A stretch of 64,000 bases of DNA from Methylobacterium sp. DB0501. GTDB lineage: Bacteria; Pseudomonadota; Alphaproteobacteria; Rhizobiales; Beijerinckiaceae. Numbering within the stretch: position 1 is the first letter of the stretch; each line of letters begins with the position of its first letter. The notes below the pieces were generated by a model. That model was not told the origin of the DNA and ran no database searches. It saw only the letters and a program-made list of their open reading frames with translations. Shown piece after piece: positions 50,108-60,214 of the stretch. Both the position numbers and the translations under genes were made by a program. The DNA lies in the NCBI RefSeq assembly GCF_011043735.1, contig NZ_JAAKGV010000014.1:1-64000 (forward strand), given 5' to 3'.

Positions 50108-50452
50108 TCAGGGCAGGGCGCCGATCCGCTCCTTGGCGCGGGTCATGGTGTCCTCGCAGGCGCGCTCGTCGCCGGCGCGGTCCTGCTCGCGGGCCTTGGC
50201 GATGAGGTCACGCGCCTCGGCGATCCGGCCGGCATTCGGCGCCGTGGCGGGATCGCTCGGCTCGCCGGCGGGCGGAGCCGGCAGCGCCTTGGGCGAGCCC
50301 TGCGTCGTCGGCGTGCTGCCGGTGACCGCGGCGGCGCCCGGGCTCTCGAGCCGGCGCTCGATCGTGGCGATCTGCTCCGCGCACGGCGTCGCGGCGGCGG
50401 CGGTGGCGAGGAGCGGGATCAGGAACGATGCCCCGATCAGCATGGCCCGCAT
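50108..50452 (-). CDS. Small secreted protein
   Basis: This 114-aa protein starts at an ATG after AGGAGG. It has a signal peptide (MRAMLIGASFLIPLLATAAA), then a Thr/Pro/Ser-rich linker (STPTTQGSPKALPAPPAGEP) and a C-terminal helix (RIAEARDLIAKAREQDRAGD, then ERACEDTMTRAKERI). Two Cys residues (CAEQ and ACEDTM) could form a disulfide. No domain is recognised. It is probably periplasmic. Confidence 0.8.
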   Translation of the reverse strand: MRAMLIGASFLIPLLATAAAATPCAEQIATIERRLESPGAAAVTGSTPTTQGSPKALPAPPAGEPSDPATAPNAGRIAEARDLIAKAREQDRAGDERACEDTMTRAKERIGALP

Positions 50453-50573
50453 GGTGGTGTCCTCCTGCTGCAACGACCGCCTCGTGGCGGGCGGCAGCAG
50501 GAAACCTCCCGCCGGCGGCACCGGTTCGCCACCGGGACAGCGGCGCCGATGTCGCATGCCGGCGCGGCCGCGC

Positions 50574-50897
50574 TCAGCCCCGGTCGCCGCGCGCCGCCGC
50601 CTGGACCAGCCGCAGCGCCTCGCGACGGGTTTCGGGATCGGTGATCCGGCTGAAGGCCCGCAGCAGCTCGAGCGCCTGGGCCTCGATCTCCAAGCCTGCC
50701 TGCACGATGCTTGCCTGCACGATGCCGGGCGGCACGGGCTCCTGCAGGCCGCCGGACCCGGCGGCCGGGTCGATCACCACACCGAGCAGGGTCTCGATCT
50801 CGCGCAGGCGGCGCGCCGACAGGCTCCCCCCGGGCACGGTCCCGTCGCCGTGGGAGGATCGCAGCCGTTTGCCGGGATCGAACACACCATCGGACAT
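50574..50897 (-). CDS. Hypothetical helical protein
   Basis: This 107-aa protein starts at an ATG after GGGAGGGACGG. The C-terminal half (IEAQALELLRAFSRITDPET, then RREALRLVQAAA) resembles helix tails of some small XRE-type regulators, but no DNA-binding motif is evident at the N-terminus. It lies upstream of the small secreted protein gene on the same strand. Confidence 0.6.
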   Translation of the reverse strand: MSDGVFDPGKRLRSSHGDGTVPGGSLSARRLREIETLLGVVIDPAAGSGGLQEPVPPGIVQASIVQAGLEIEAQALELLRAFSRITDPETRREALRLVQAAARGDRG

Positions 50898-51188
50898 CCG
50901 TCCCTCCCGTCCTTCGAGCCGCGTCGCGCGGGGTACGCCCCCGGGGCTCGCGCCCGCTCCGTCGAGACACAGATTATTGTCCTATTCGTTCGCAGACAAA
51001 CAAGAACGATAAGGTTACCCACTCCGGTGAACGCCTGTTTCCGGGGGCCGGCCGAGCGGCGCCGGCAGCAAGGCCCAGCCATTCCCGCCCGGCATGTCTC
51101 CCGCGAGCGGCCCGCCTTACACAGGTCGGGCCCCGCTCCGGGGCGCCCTCCTCAGCCCTCCAAGGACCGTGAGCGGACGGAAGCACCG

Positions 51189-52364
51189 ATGAAGATGTCA
51201 CGAGAGCTGTCCGCCCAGGCGTCGCTGCCGCTCCTCGTCGCGGTGACGATGACCGGGACGGTGGCGCTGCACATCTTCGTGCCGGCGCTCGCCGCGGCGG
51301 CGGCCGATCTCGGCACCACGCCGGTCGCCGCGCAACTGACGATCACCCTTTACCTCGTCGGCCTCGCCTGCGGGCAACTGGTCTACGGACCGCTCTCGGA
51401 CCGGTTCGGCCGGCGCCCGGTGCTGATCGCCGGCCTGTCGCTCTACCTCGCGGGCCTGCTGCTCGCGATCCCCGCCACATCGATCGAGGTGCTGATCGTC
51501 GCCCGGGTGCTGCAATCGCTCGGGGCCTGCGGCTCCCTCGTCCTCGGCCGGGCGATGGTGCGCGACGTCTCGACCGCGACCGACGCCGCCCGCAAGATCG
51601 CGATCCTCACCATGGCGATGACCCTGACCCCGGCGCTCGCGCCGGCGATCGGCGGCCTCGTGAACGGCGCCTTCGGCTGGCGGGCGGTGTTCGTGGTGCT
51701 CGCCGCCCTGGTGGCGGGCCTCGGCGCCCTGGTGGTGCTGACCCTGCCGGAAACCAACCGGCGACCAGTGGCGCTTCCCGGGATCGGCGCGGTGGCGGGG
51801 GCCTATCTGCGGCTCCTGCGCAACCCCGCCTACCGGGCCTACATGACCGCCGGGGCCTGCGCCGGCACCAGCCTCTACGCCTTCCTGGCGGTGGCGCCGT
51901 TCCTCCTCGTCGATCGGCTCGGCCGCTCGTCGCAGGAGGTCGGGCTCGACTGCCTGATCGTGGTGGCCGGGATGGTGGTGGGCTCCGCGCTCGCCGGGCG
52001 CCTCGCCGGCCGGGTGCCGATCCGACGCGCGGCGAAGGCCGGCAACGGCCTGTGCCTCGCCGCCGCCCTGGCGCTGCTGGCGATCGACCGCAGCGGGTCG
52101 CTCACCGTCGCGACGCTGCTGGCGCCGCTCGTGCTCTACGCCGTCGGCATCGGGCTCCTCGGGCCGAATGCGGTAGCGGGCCTGATGAACGTCGATCCCC
52201 ATGCCGCCGGCTCCGCCTCGAGCCTCTACGGCTTCATGCAGATGGCGCTCGGCGCCCTGTTCACCCTGGCGGTCGCCACCTGGCACGACGGCTCGGCGAC
52301 CCCGGTGGCCGTCACGCTGCTGGCGGCGTCGGTGATCGCCGCCCTGTCCCTGCGGCGGGTCTGA
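51189..52364 (+). CDS. MFS drug-resistance transporter, Bcr/CflA family
   Basis: This 391-aa protein is a 12-helix major facilitator. The loop between helices 2 and 3 has GPLSDRFGRRPVLIAGLSLYL, typical of drug-proton antiporters, and a Bcr/CflA-style start (VTMTGTVALHIFVPALAAAA) is present. ALAPAIGGLVNGAFGWRAVF is the motif C antiporter segment on helix 5. It likely exports a drug or metabolite. The ATG at 51189 is the start; a long frame from 50016 runs antisense to the helical-protein genes and is rejected. Confidence 0.92.
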   Translation: MKMSRELSAQASLPLLVAVTMTGTVALHIFVPALAAAAADLGTTPVAAQLTITLYLVGLACGQLVYGPLSDRFGRRPVLIAGLSLYLAGLLLAIPATSIEVLIVARVLQSLGACGSLVLGRAMVRDVSTATDAARKIAILTMAMTLTPALAPAIGGLVNGAFGWRAVFVVLAALVAGLGALVVLTLPETNRRPVALPGIGAVAGAYLRLLRNPAYRAYMTAGACAGTSLYAFLAVAPFLLVDRLGRSSQEVGLDCLIVVAGMVVGSALAGRLAGRVPIRRAAKAGNGLCLAAALALLAIDRSGSLTVATLLAPLVLYAVGIGLLGPNAVAGLMNVDPHAAGSASSLYGFMQMALGALFTLAVATWHDGSATPVAVTLLAASVIAALSLRRV

Positions 52365-52393
52365 GCCTCATGCGCGGCCCCTGTGAACACGCG

Positions 52394-52408
52394 TTAACCT
52401 TTTCTTAA
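52394..52408 (+). promoter_or_regulatory. CtrA-type box 1 (TTAA-N7-TTAA)
   Basis: TTAACCTTTTCTTAA is an exact match to the full CtrA binding pattern, TTAA separated by seven bases from TTAA. It lies 77 bp upstream of the transglutaminase-like peptidase start. Confidence 0.75.
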
Positions 52409-52449
52409 CTCGGCCGTTGCCCCGGCGGACCCGGCGTGCGACCAACTCG

Positions 52450-52464
52450 TTAACGAGAGCTTAA
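52450..52464 (+). promoter_or_regulatory. CtrA-type box 2 (TTAA-N7-TTAA)
   Basis: TTAACGAGAGCTTAA is a second exact TTAA-N7-TTAA match, only 20 bp before the start codon. Two such boxes in one short spacer suggest CtrA activation or repression of the downstream gene. Confidence 0.75.
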
Positions 52465-52484
52465 CGGTTGCGGGTGCGGGTCGG

Positions 52485-53144
52485 ATGCGTATCGCGGGTC
52501 GCCGGAATGGAATCGGAATCGTCGCGCATTCGGCGGCCGTCGCCGCGGCCGTCGCCGTCGCCCTCCTCGCCCCGGTGAGCGGGGCCGGAAGCCAGACCCT
52601 GGCGGCGCTTCCCGCCGTCACCATCCCGGCCGCCCCGGTCGGCGAGGCCCGGCCGGTCCCGGCCTGGACCGAGTTCTGCGCCCGCTACGCGTCGGAATGC
52701 GCGGTCGACCCGAGCGAGCCGGCCCAGGTCACCCTCACCCCGCGGCTGTGGCAGACGGTCACCGGCATCAACCGCCAGGTCAACACGTCCCTGCGCGCGG
52801 TCACCGACATGGACCACTGGGGCGTACCGGACCGGTGGGACCTCGCCGAGGACGGCTCGGGCGATTGCGAGGACTTCCAGCTCCTCAAGCGCAAGCTGCT
52901 GGCCCAGGCCGGGCTGCCGCGGCGCGCGATGCGGATGACGGTGGTGATCGACGAGAAGGGCGAGGGCCACGCCGTGCTGATGCTGCGCACCGACCGCGGC
53001 GATCTGGTCCTCGACAACAAGACCAGCGCCGTGCTGCCCTGGCACAAGACCGGCTATACCTACATCAAGCGCGAGGGGGACGAGGGTGCGCGCTGGGTCT
53101 CCCTCGGCCGGGCGGTCTCGCCGGTCGTCACCGCGAATCGCTGA
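52485..53144 (+). CDS. Transglutaminase-like cysteine peptidase (BTLCP, DUF920 type)
   Basis: This 219-aa protein has a signal-like N-terminus (AAVAAAVAVALLAPVSGAGS), then the bacterial transglutaminase-like cysteine peptidase domain. The Cys is in EDGSGDCEDFQLLKR, the His in EGHAVLML, and the Asp in LVLDNKTS, matching the Cys-His-Asp triad of LapG-type proteases. It is probably periplasmic. The upstream CtrA-type boxes tie it to the cell-cycle/motility regulon; LapG relatives release adhesins from the surface, but no adhesin or LapD gene adjoins. Confidence 0.9.
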   Translation: MRIAGRRNGIGIVAHSAAVAAAVAVALLAPVSGAGSQTLAALPAVTIPAAPVGEARPVPAWTEFCARYASECAVDPSEPAQVTLTPRLWQTVTGINRQVNTSLRAVTDMDHWGVPDRWDLAEDGSGDCEDFQLLKRKLLAQAGLPRRAMRMTVVIDEKGEGHAVLMLRTDRGDLVLDNKTSAVLPWHKTGYTYIKREGDEGARWVSLGRAVSPVVTANR

Positions 53145-53409
53145 GGTCGGAGCCGTAGCGGGCGTTCAGCGCGTCGCTCGCCAGCTCGGCACTGCCGTTC
53201 GCCCAGGGCATCGCCAGGACCACCCTGACGCCGGGTGCGGGTGCCGGCGCGGCCGGCCGCGCCAGACGCGCGGCGATCGGCACCGGGTCGAGCGCCGGTC
53301 GCAAGGTCACGGCCGCCGCCTCCTGGCCGCCCCGGTGCAACAGCACGCCCGCCCCGATCGCCGTGATGAGCGCGGCCTGGACGCCCAGCCGCCCTACAGT
53401 CCGAATCAT
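53128..53409 (-). CDS. Hypothetical secreted protein
   Basis: This 93-aa protein starts MIRTVGRLGVQAALITAIGA, a plausible signal or anchor helix, followed by an Ala/Pro-rich part and RVVLAMPWANGSAELASDAL near the end. It overlaps the 3' end of the BTLCP gene by 17 bp in convergent orientation. The ribosome site is weak (GGCGAG). No domain is recognised. Confidence 0.5.
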   Translation of the reverse strand: MIRTVGRLGVQAALITAIGAGVLLHRGGQEAAAVTLRPALDPVPIAARLARPAAPAPAPGVRVVLAMPWANGSAELASDALNARYGSDLSDSR

Positions 53410-53691
53410 GTGACGCACTCGCCTGATATGCGGCGACTGTGGTTATGAGTCCGTCGCTCGCCTTCGACCATCCTCGACCGGCGTCGCTTAACGGGTGGTC
53501 GTCATTCCGTCGGACGTCCTCATCGAAGACCGGCGAGTTCCGGCGATGCTGAACGGAGGTTTTACACTGTCTTTCATCATCCCATAACCTTGACGGACGA
53601 CGAAGACGCAGCCTCGTCCCGGGCGCGGGTGGGAACAGGCCCGTCGCCGCGCTATAACTCCGGCGATGCGCATGCGGAGCGAGCCGGGGTG

Positions 53692-55077
53692 ATGCGGATG
53701 GATCGGCCGACGGGACGGACGCTGTCGCGCCTCCTGATGAGGAGCCTCTTGGGGGGTTTTCTGGGAAGCCTGCTGGCGGGGCTCGTCGCGCCGGACGCGG
53801 CGCGGGCGCAATATTACGACGGCTACGGCTATCGCCGCGCGCCCGCCGCCCGGCCCGCTCCCGAGCCGCAGCGGCAGTTCTTCTGGCCGTGGGAGGACCG
53901 CCCCGCGGTCCAAGCCCCGCCCCAGGATTACGGCCAGCCCGCTCCGCGCAGCGCCTACCGCACCCCCCGCCCGCGGCGGGAGCGGGAGAGGGAGCGGGAA
54001 CGCGAGGTGGTGCGCAGCCGCGAGGGACGCTCGGTGCAGCGGCCGAAGCCCCGCCCCGCTCCGGTCGTGGCGCGCCCCGCCGCGCCCAAGCCCAAGACCG
54101 ACCCACACACGCAGATCGCGGTGTTCGGTGATTCCCTCGCCGACCTGCTGGGTCAGGGCCTCGACACCGTCTACGAGGCGAATCCGGACGTGGTGGTGAT
54201 CCGCCGCGCCAAGGGCGACAGCGGCCTCGTGCGCAAGGACGTGGTCGACTGGCCGAAGGCGGCGGAGGACTATCTCAAGGCGAACCCGAAAGTGTCCTAC
54301 GCCGTCGTGATGATCGGCGCCAACGACCGCCAGCCCCTGCGCGACGGCGACCAGACCCTCGATCCCCTGAGCGAGCGCTGGCGCGCCGTCTACCGCGACC
54401 GGGTCGACGCCTTCCTGAAGGTCTTCACCGACCGCAAGGTGCCGGTGGTCTGGGTCGGCGAGCCGCCGATGAAGAGCGACACCCTGTCGGCCGACATCAC
54501 CTCGCTCAACGAGATCGCCCGCGACCGGGTGCAGCGCGCCGGCGGCGTCTACGTCGACATCTGGCCGGCCTTCGTCGACGAGAACAACCGCTACGCCGCG
54601 AGCGGGCCCGACCTCGAGGGGCAGCCGGCGAAGTTGCGCACCGCCGACGGCGTGCACTTCACCCAGGCCGGCGCCCGCAAAGCGGCGCATTTCGCCGATG
54701 TCGAGATCAGGCGGCTGATCGAGGCGAAGGGCGGCACCCCTGCCCTGCCGGACGCGGTGTCCTCCCTCACCCCGGAGGCGCCGCCGGCCGCCGGCCTGCC
54801 CAAGCTCGACGACGACGCGGCGATCGACCGGCTGATTACCGCGATGCTGCCGAGCCTGCCGGAGCCGCCGGGCATCCCGGCCCTGCCGGTCAAGCCCGCC
54901 GCCGGCCCGGTCCTGCCGCTGACCCGCAACGAGGTCGCGCCCGGCGGCGGGCTGGTCACCGGCCGGCCCCGGGTCGAGGGCGATGCCGGCTACACCCTGG
55001 AGCGCAGCCTGACCCGCGGCGTGGCGCCTCCGCCCCAGCCCGGCCGGGCGGACGATTTCCGCTGGCCGCGGGGGTAG
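53692..55077 (+). CDS. DUF459-family SGNH hydrolase-like protein
   Basis: This 461-aa protein has an N-terminal signal/anchor (RLLMRSLLGGFLGSLLAGLV, then DAARAQ). A proline/arginine-rich linker follows (about residues 45-130, with an unusual REREREREREV run). The SGNH domain has IAVFGDSLADLLGQGL (catalytic Ser), VMIGANDRQPLRDGD, and the DGVHFTQAGARKAAHF Asp-His block. It is likely a periplasmic esterase acting on cell-wall or exopolysaccharide acyl groups; many rhizobiales encode one. The ATG at 53692 follows GGGGTG. Confidence 0.88.
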   Translation: MRMDRPTGRTLSRLLMRSLLGGFLGSLLAGLVAPDAARAQYYDGYGYRRAPAARPAPEPQRQFFWPWEDRPAVQAPPQDYGQPAPRSAYRTPRPRREREREREREVVRSREGRSVQRPKPRPAPVVARPAAPKPKTDPHTQIAVFGDSLADLLGQGLDTVYEANPDVVVIRRAKGDSGLVRKDVVDWPKAAEDYLKANPKVSYAVVMIGANDRQPLRDGDQTLDPLSERWRAVYRDRVDAFLKVFTDRKVPVVWVGEPPMKSDTLSADITSLNEIARDRVQRAGGVYVDIWPAFVDENNRYAASGPDLEGQPAKLRTADGVHFTQAGARKAAHFADVEIRRLIEAKGGTPALPDAVSSLTPEAPPAAGLPKLDDDAAIDRLITAMLPSLPEPPGIPALPVKPAAGPVLPLTRNEVAPGGGLVTGRPRVEGDAGYTLERSLTRGVAPPPQPGRADDFRWPRG

Positions 55078-55083
55078 GCGGGG

Positions 55084-57243
55084 TTACAACCGCGCCGTGA
55101 TCGTCGCCAGCACCGAGAACGGCGCCCCCGGGATGTTGTTGAATTGGTTGAACGGCGCCTCGATGTAGCGCGCGTTCGTCAGGTTCTTCAGGTTCAGCGA
55201 GAACCGCGCGTGCTCGTTGAGGTCGTAGAACACCGCCGCATCGACCCGGGTATAGGCACCGACCTTGTAGGTGTTGGTGATGTCGCCGAAACGCGAGCCG
55301 ACATGGGTCACGCCGGCACCGAGTCCGAGGCCGCGCCAGGCCCCCTCCTCGATCTGGTAGGTGGTCCAGACGCTGCCGCTGAACTGGGGCGCCCCGTCGA
55401 GCCGGTTGCCGACCGGGATGATGAGGTCGCGCGATACCCGGGCATCGGTGTAGCCGACGCCGCCGATGACCTTCCAGCCCGGCAGGATCGTTCCGGCGAG
55501 GTCGGCCTCGACGCCCTTCGAGCGCTGCTGCCCGGTGATGATCGAGAAGCCGGTATTGACCGGGTCGTTGGCCGCGACGTTGTTGCGGGTGATGTCGAAC
55601 ACCGAGGCGGTCAGGCTCAGGTCCGGGGAGAGGTCGAACCGGGTCCCGACCTCGATCTGCTCGCCGGTTTCCGGCGGCGGGTTGGCGACGCCGTAGAAGT
55701 TGGCGGTCTGCGGCTTGAACGACGTCGAATAGCTCGCATACAGCGCGAGCGGCTCGGCGATGCGATAGATCAGGCCGATCCGCGGCGACACGCCGGAGAG
55801 TTCCTGTTCCGGTGGGATCGTCCGCGAGGTCGGCGTGCGGCTGAAGTAGAACTGCGATCCGGTATCGTAACGGATGCCGAGCAGGAGTTGCAGGCCGTAG
55901 CCGAGATCGATCTGGTCCTGGGCGTAGAGCCCGGTCAGCTCGGTCTTCTGCTTCAGGTCGCTCTGCAGAGACAGGGGGCCCGGCAGGGCGAGGCCCGGGA
56001 CGGGGTTGGCGAAGCTCACGGAGGCGAGCGGCCCCTGATTGGTGACGGCGCGCCGGTAGCCGTTGACGTACTCGACCCCGACGAGCGCCGTGTGGCGCAA
56101 GCCCAGCCAGTCGAACTTGGCCACCAGCTCGGTCTGGCTGTCGACGGTCGCATAGGTCGAGGTGGTCGCCGTGGTGCGGCGGGAGACGGTGAGCCCGTTG
56201 GCCGAGACGCCGGCGGCCCGCGCCGCGAGGGCGTCGAAGCTGCCGCTCTGGGCATTCAGCACCTGACGCAGCATCAGGTGCTCGTTGAAGTCGTGCTCGA
56301 CCTTCAGCGTGCCGAAATTGGCGTTGGCGTTGTAGCGCGAGAACGGCTCGCCGTAATAGCGCGAGATGTTGTCGAGCGGCACGCGGCCGTTCCGGGCGAT
56401 CAATCCCTCGTCGTAGACGGTATCCTGCCGGGTGAACTCGCCGATGAACGAGACCCGGGTATCCGGGCTCGGATTCCAGCTGAAGGCCGGCGCGATGAAG
56501 AAGCGGGAATTGTCGCGGTCGGCGAGATTGCGAAAAGTTGGGTCGACCTGCGTCCCGAAGCTCAGGCGGGCGGCAAGCCCGTCGGCCCCCGGCACCGGCC
56601 CGGAGACCGAACCCTGCACCCGACGGAAACCGAAGCTGCCGCCCTGGACGCTGGCATCGGCCGTCGGCACCAGGCTCGGCTGGCGGGTGACGATGTTGAT
56701 GACGCCGCCCGGATCGCCGCGGCCGTAGAGCACCGAGGCCGGCCCCTTCAGCACCTCGATCCGCTCGACATCGGCGAGGTCGCGCTGCACCGGGTAGAAG
56801 GTATTGGCCTGGTTCATGAACACGCCGTCGATGGCGTAGGTCTGGGTCCGGAAGCCGCGGATGATGAAGGTGTCGCTGCGCCCCTGGATGCTGCCACCCG
56901 GCTGCACGTTGCTGACGTTGAACAGCGCGTCGGCGAGGCGCGTCTCCGCACGATCGACGATGACTTCCCGCGGCACGATGTTGACGGTCTGGGGCAGGTC
57001 GCGCAAAGCCGTGTCGGTCTTGGTCGCGGTGGCGCTGCGGGTCGCCCGGTAGCCCTGGACCGGGCCGGTGGCGGTCTCCCGGAAGGCCGGCGCACCGGCC
57101 ACCGTGATCGTATCGAGCGCGATGGCCTCGCCGGCCTCCTGGGCCGCCGCGCCGCTCAGGCCCAGAACCGGCGCCGCGCCTGCGAGCAGGGCGAGGAGCA
57201 GCGGCGAGCGGCGCCGACGGGCGGGGGGGAGCGTTGAGCGCAC
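55084..57243 (-). CDS. TonB-dependent siderophore receptor
   Basis: This 719-aa outer-membrane receptor starts at a GTG after GAGG, with a signal peptide (STLPPARRRRSPLLLALLAG, then GAAAQ). The plug domain contains DLPQTVNIVPREVIVDRAET, RGFRTQTYAIDGVFMNQANT and VLKGPASVLYGRGDPGGVIN, typical of FhuA/FpvA-type siderophore receptors. The beta barrel follows with ETGEQIEVGTRFDLSPDLSL and NLTNARYIEAPFNQFN. The chain ends in ATITARL rather than an aromatic residue. TonB and ABC-importer partners are not nearby. An AT-rich TTGAATTAGAATAGA upstream loosely resembles half an iron-responsive box but is not convincing. Confidence 0.93.
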   Translation of the reverse strand: MRSTLPPARRRRSPLLLALLAGAAPVLGLSGAAAQEAGEAIALDTITVAGAPAFRETATGPVQGYRATRSATATKTDTALRDLPQTVNIVPREVIVDRAETRLADALFNVSNVQPGGSIQGRSDTFIIRGFRTQTYAIDGVFMNQANTFYPVQRDLADVERIEVLKGPASVLYGRGDPGGVINIVTRQPSLVPTADASVQGGSFGFRRVQGSVSGPVPGADGLAARLSFGTQVDPTFRNLADRDNSRFFIAPAFSWNPSPDTRVSFIGEFTRQDTVYDEGLIARNGRVPLDNISRYYGEPFSRYNANANFGTLKVEHDFNEHLMLRQVLNAQSGSFDALAARAAGVSANGLTVSRRTTATTSTYATVDSQTELVAKFDWLGLRHTALVGVEYVNGYRRAVTNQGPLASVSFANPVPGLALPGPLSLQSDLKQKTELTGLYAQDQIDLGYGLQLLLGIRYDTGSQFYFSRTPTSRTIPPEQELSGVSPRIGLIYRIAEPLALYASYSTSFKPQTANFYGVANPPPETGEQIEVGTRFDLSPDLSLTASVFDITRNNVAANDPVNTGFSIITGQQRSKGVEADLAGTILPGWKVIGGVGYTDARVSRDLIIPVGNRLDGAPQFSGSVWTTYQIEEGAWRGLGLGAGVTHVGSRFGDITNTYKVGAYTRVDAAVFYDLNEHARFSLNLKNLTNARYIEAPFNQFNNIPGAPFSVLATITARL

Positions 57244-57759
57244 AGGAACCTCGGGCGGAAGAAGCGGCTTCTCGCGGCGTAATCGCCCGGTCCCGGGCAA
57301 TCAATCACCCGATCACGGCAAGTTCTGGAACGATTCCACGCACTGTCGCAATCGGCTGTCGTGTTGCCTTTGCGCATCTTCCGCAATGTTCGCGAACGCT
57401 AACAAACGGCGGATCAGACAGCAGATCGGACTTGAATTAGAATAGATCGAGTGAACTGCGATCGGTCGCGGGCGATGATGTCGGGGGCAATCGGGCGCGT
57501 GACCTCGGCATTCGCCTGCGCCCATCCCCGGCCGGCGCGAGGTGGTCGGGCGAAGGACGGGCACGGTTTCGCGCTCTCCCCACGAGAGCAGGGCTGTCCG
57601 CGGGGAGACAGGAAGAGCGGCGCCCATCCTGCCCTAGCGACGCCCGAGCACCCTGCCACCCGGGAACGGCAACGGGACCCGCCCCGGCCGGAGCGGATCC
57701 CGTTGCCTGTCGTCGAATCCGGTACGGCAAGGACCGATCGTCCTCGCCGACCCCCGCCG
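57244..57759. other. Intergenic region upstream of the TonB receptor and downstream of gltD
   Basis: This 516-bp spacer has the receptor promoter, an AT-rich stretch around 57395-57445, and the gltD hairpin at 57668-57707. No protein-coding gene is supported. Confidence 0.45.
57668..57707 (-). terminator. Hairpin downstream of gltD
   Basis: GGCAACGGGACCCGC (57668-57682) pairs with GCGGATCCCGTTGCC (57693-57707), with one mismatch, 53 bp past the gltD stop on the minus strand. The stem is long and GC-rich but not followed by a T-run. Confidence 0.5.
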
Positions 57760-59184
<1,425 letters not shown>

Positions 59185-59229
59185 CGGTAGCGTGCTCAGT
59201 TCGTGAAGTGATCGGGCCGGCGGCGGGTC

Positions 59230-59838
59230 TTAAGCGACCCCGGCGACGGTAGCGGATTCGGGGAGTGTGAAGACCTCCCCGCAACGGATGAGCCAGGCCC
59301 GGATGGCGGGCCGGCCCGAGAGATCGAATCCGCCCTCGTCGGCGAATTGCGTATAGGCGAACAAGGCGACGTCCGCGACGCTGACGGCGTCGCCGACGAA
59401 CCACTCGGCGGCGGTCAAGTGTCGCTCCATCCGGTCGAGGACAGCCTCGCCCCCGGTGACTTTCTTCGGGTCGCGGGTTTCGGCCGGCTCGCCCTTGTAG
59501 CGCATGTGGAAACGGCAGACCGCGATGGTCGGCTCGTGGCTGTACTGCTCCCAGAACAGCCACTCGTCGATCCTGGCCTGTATCCAGGGATCGTCCGGCA
59601 GCAGGGTGGAACCCCGGGCGAGGTACCGGATGATGGCGTTCGACTGGGCGAGGCAGCGCCCGTCCGGGAACTCGACCCCCGGCACCTGCCCGGCGGGGAA
59701 GCGGGCGAGGAAGTCGGGCGTGCGGCTCTCACCCCGCATGATATCGATCGGGATCCACTCATAGGCGAGCCTGAGGTGATCGGCGACGTACCGCACCTTC
59801 AGGCAGTTGCCCGACATTATGTCGCCGTAGACCTTCAC
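59230..59838 (-). CDS. Glutathione S-transferase inserted between gltB and gltD
   Basis: This 202-aa protein has an N-terminal thioredoxin-like domain with VKVYGDIMSGNCLKVRYVAD, VPGVEFPDGRCLAQSNAII (GSH-binding QSNAI), and a C-terminal helical domain with DRMERHLTAAEWFVGDAVSV, ADVALFAYTQFADEGG. The GTG at 59838 follows ACGGAG at good spacing. It lies between the two glutamate synthase subunit genes on the same strand, which is unusual; a functional link through glutamate and glutathione is possible but not shown. Substrate is unknown. Confidence 0.9.
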   Translation of the reverse strand: MKVYGDIMSGNCLKVRYVADHLRLAYEWIPIDIMRGESRTPDFLARFPAGQVPGVEFPDGRCLAQSNAIIRYLARGSTLLPDDPWIQARIDEWLFWEQYSHEPTIAVCRFHMRYKGEPAETRDPKKVTGGEAVLDRMERHLTAAEWFVGDAVSVADVALFAYTQFADEGGFDLSGRPAIRAWLIRCGEVFTLPESATVAGVA

Positions 59839-59884
59839 CGCGGAATCTCCGTGCGTCTCCGATCGTTCGTTAAAGCGCCACCTC

Positions 59885-60204
59885 AACCCTCCCCCCTGCG
59901 GCAGGGCTGCCCAGGAAAAGAAGTGGCGCGGGTTCTCTCCTCTCCCCGCGGGCGGGGAGAGGGCTGCTGACCCCTTGCCGGGTCAGCAGCAAGCCCGTGC
60001 AGCGAACCATAGGTTCGCCGCGAGGGTGAGGGGGTGTTTCCGGAGGAGCCTTATCCGTCGATACCCCCTCACCCTCGCTCCGGCTGCGCCTCCGCTTGCT
60101 ACGGACCCGACAAGGGGTCCGTAGCCCTCTCCCCGCCCGCGGGGAGAGGGGAAGCCCGCGCCTTTCTTTTCCCGGCACCCTCCCCCCGCAGAGGGGGGAG
60201 GGTT
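59885..60204. repeat. Long imperfect inverted repeat in the gltB-GST spacer
   Basis: The arms 59885-60033 and 60062-60204 are complementary over most of their lengths. Matching blocks include CTCTCCCCGCGGGCGGGGAG, CCCGCGC, AACCCTCCCCCC and GAGGGTGAGGGGGT. Each arm contains its own nested hairpin (for example GCTGACCCCTTGCCGGGTCAGC and CTACGGACCCCTTGTCGGGTCCGTAG). It looks like two facing copies of a REP-type extragenic element. It could terminate or process the gltB transcript. Confidence 0.75.
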
Positions 60205-60214
60205 CAGGTCGGCG

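Noticed and set aside
57420..57445. Iron-responsive box upstream of the TonB-dependent receptor
   Set aside because: TTGAATTAGAATAGA resembles only half of an Irr/RirA-type site, and no full inverted motif is present.
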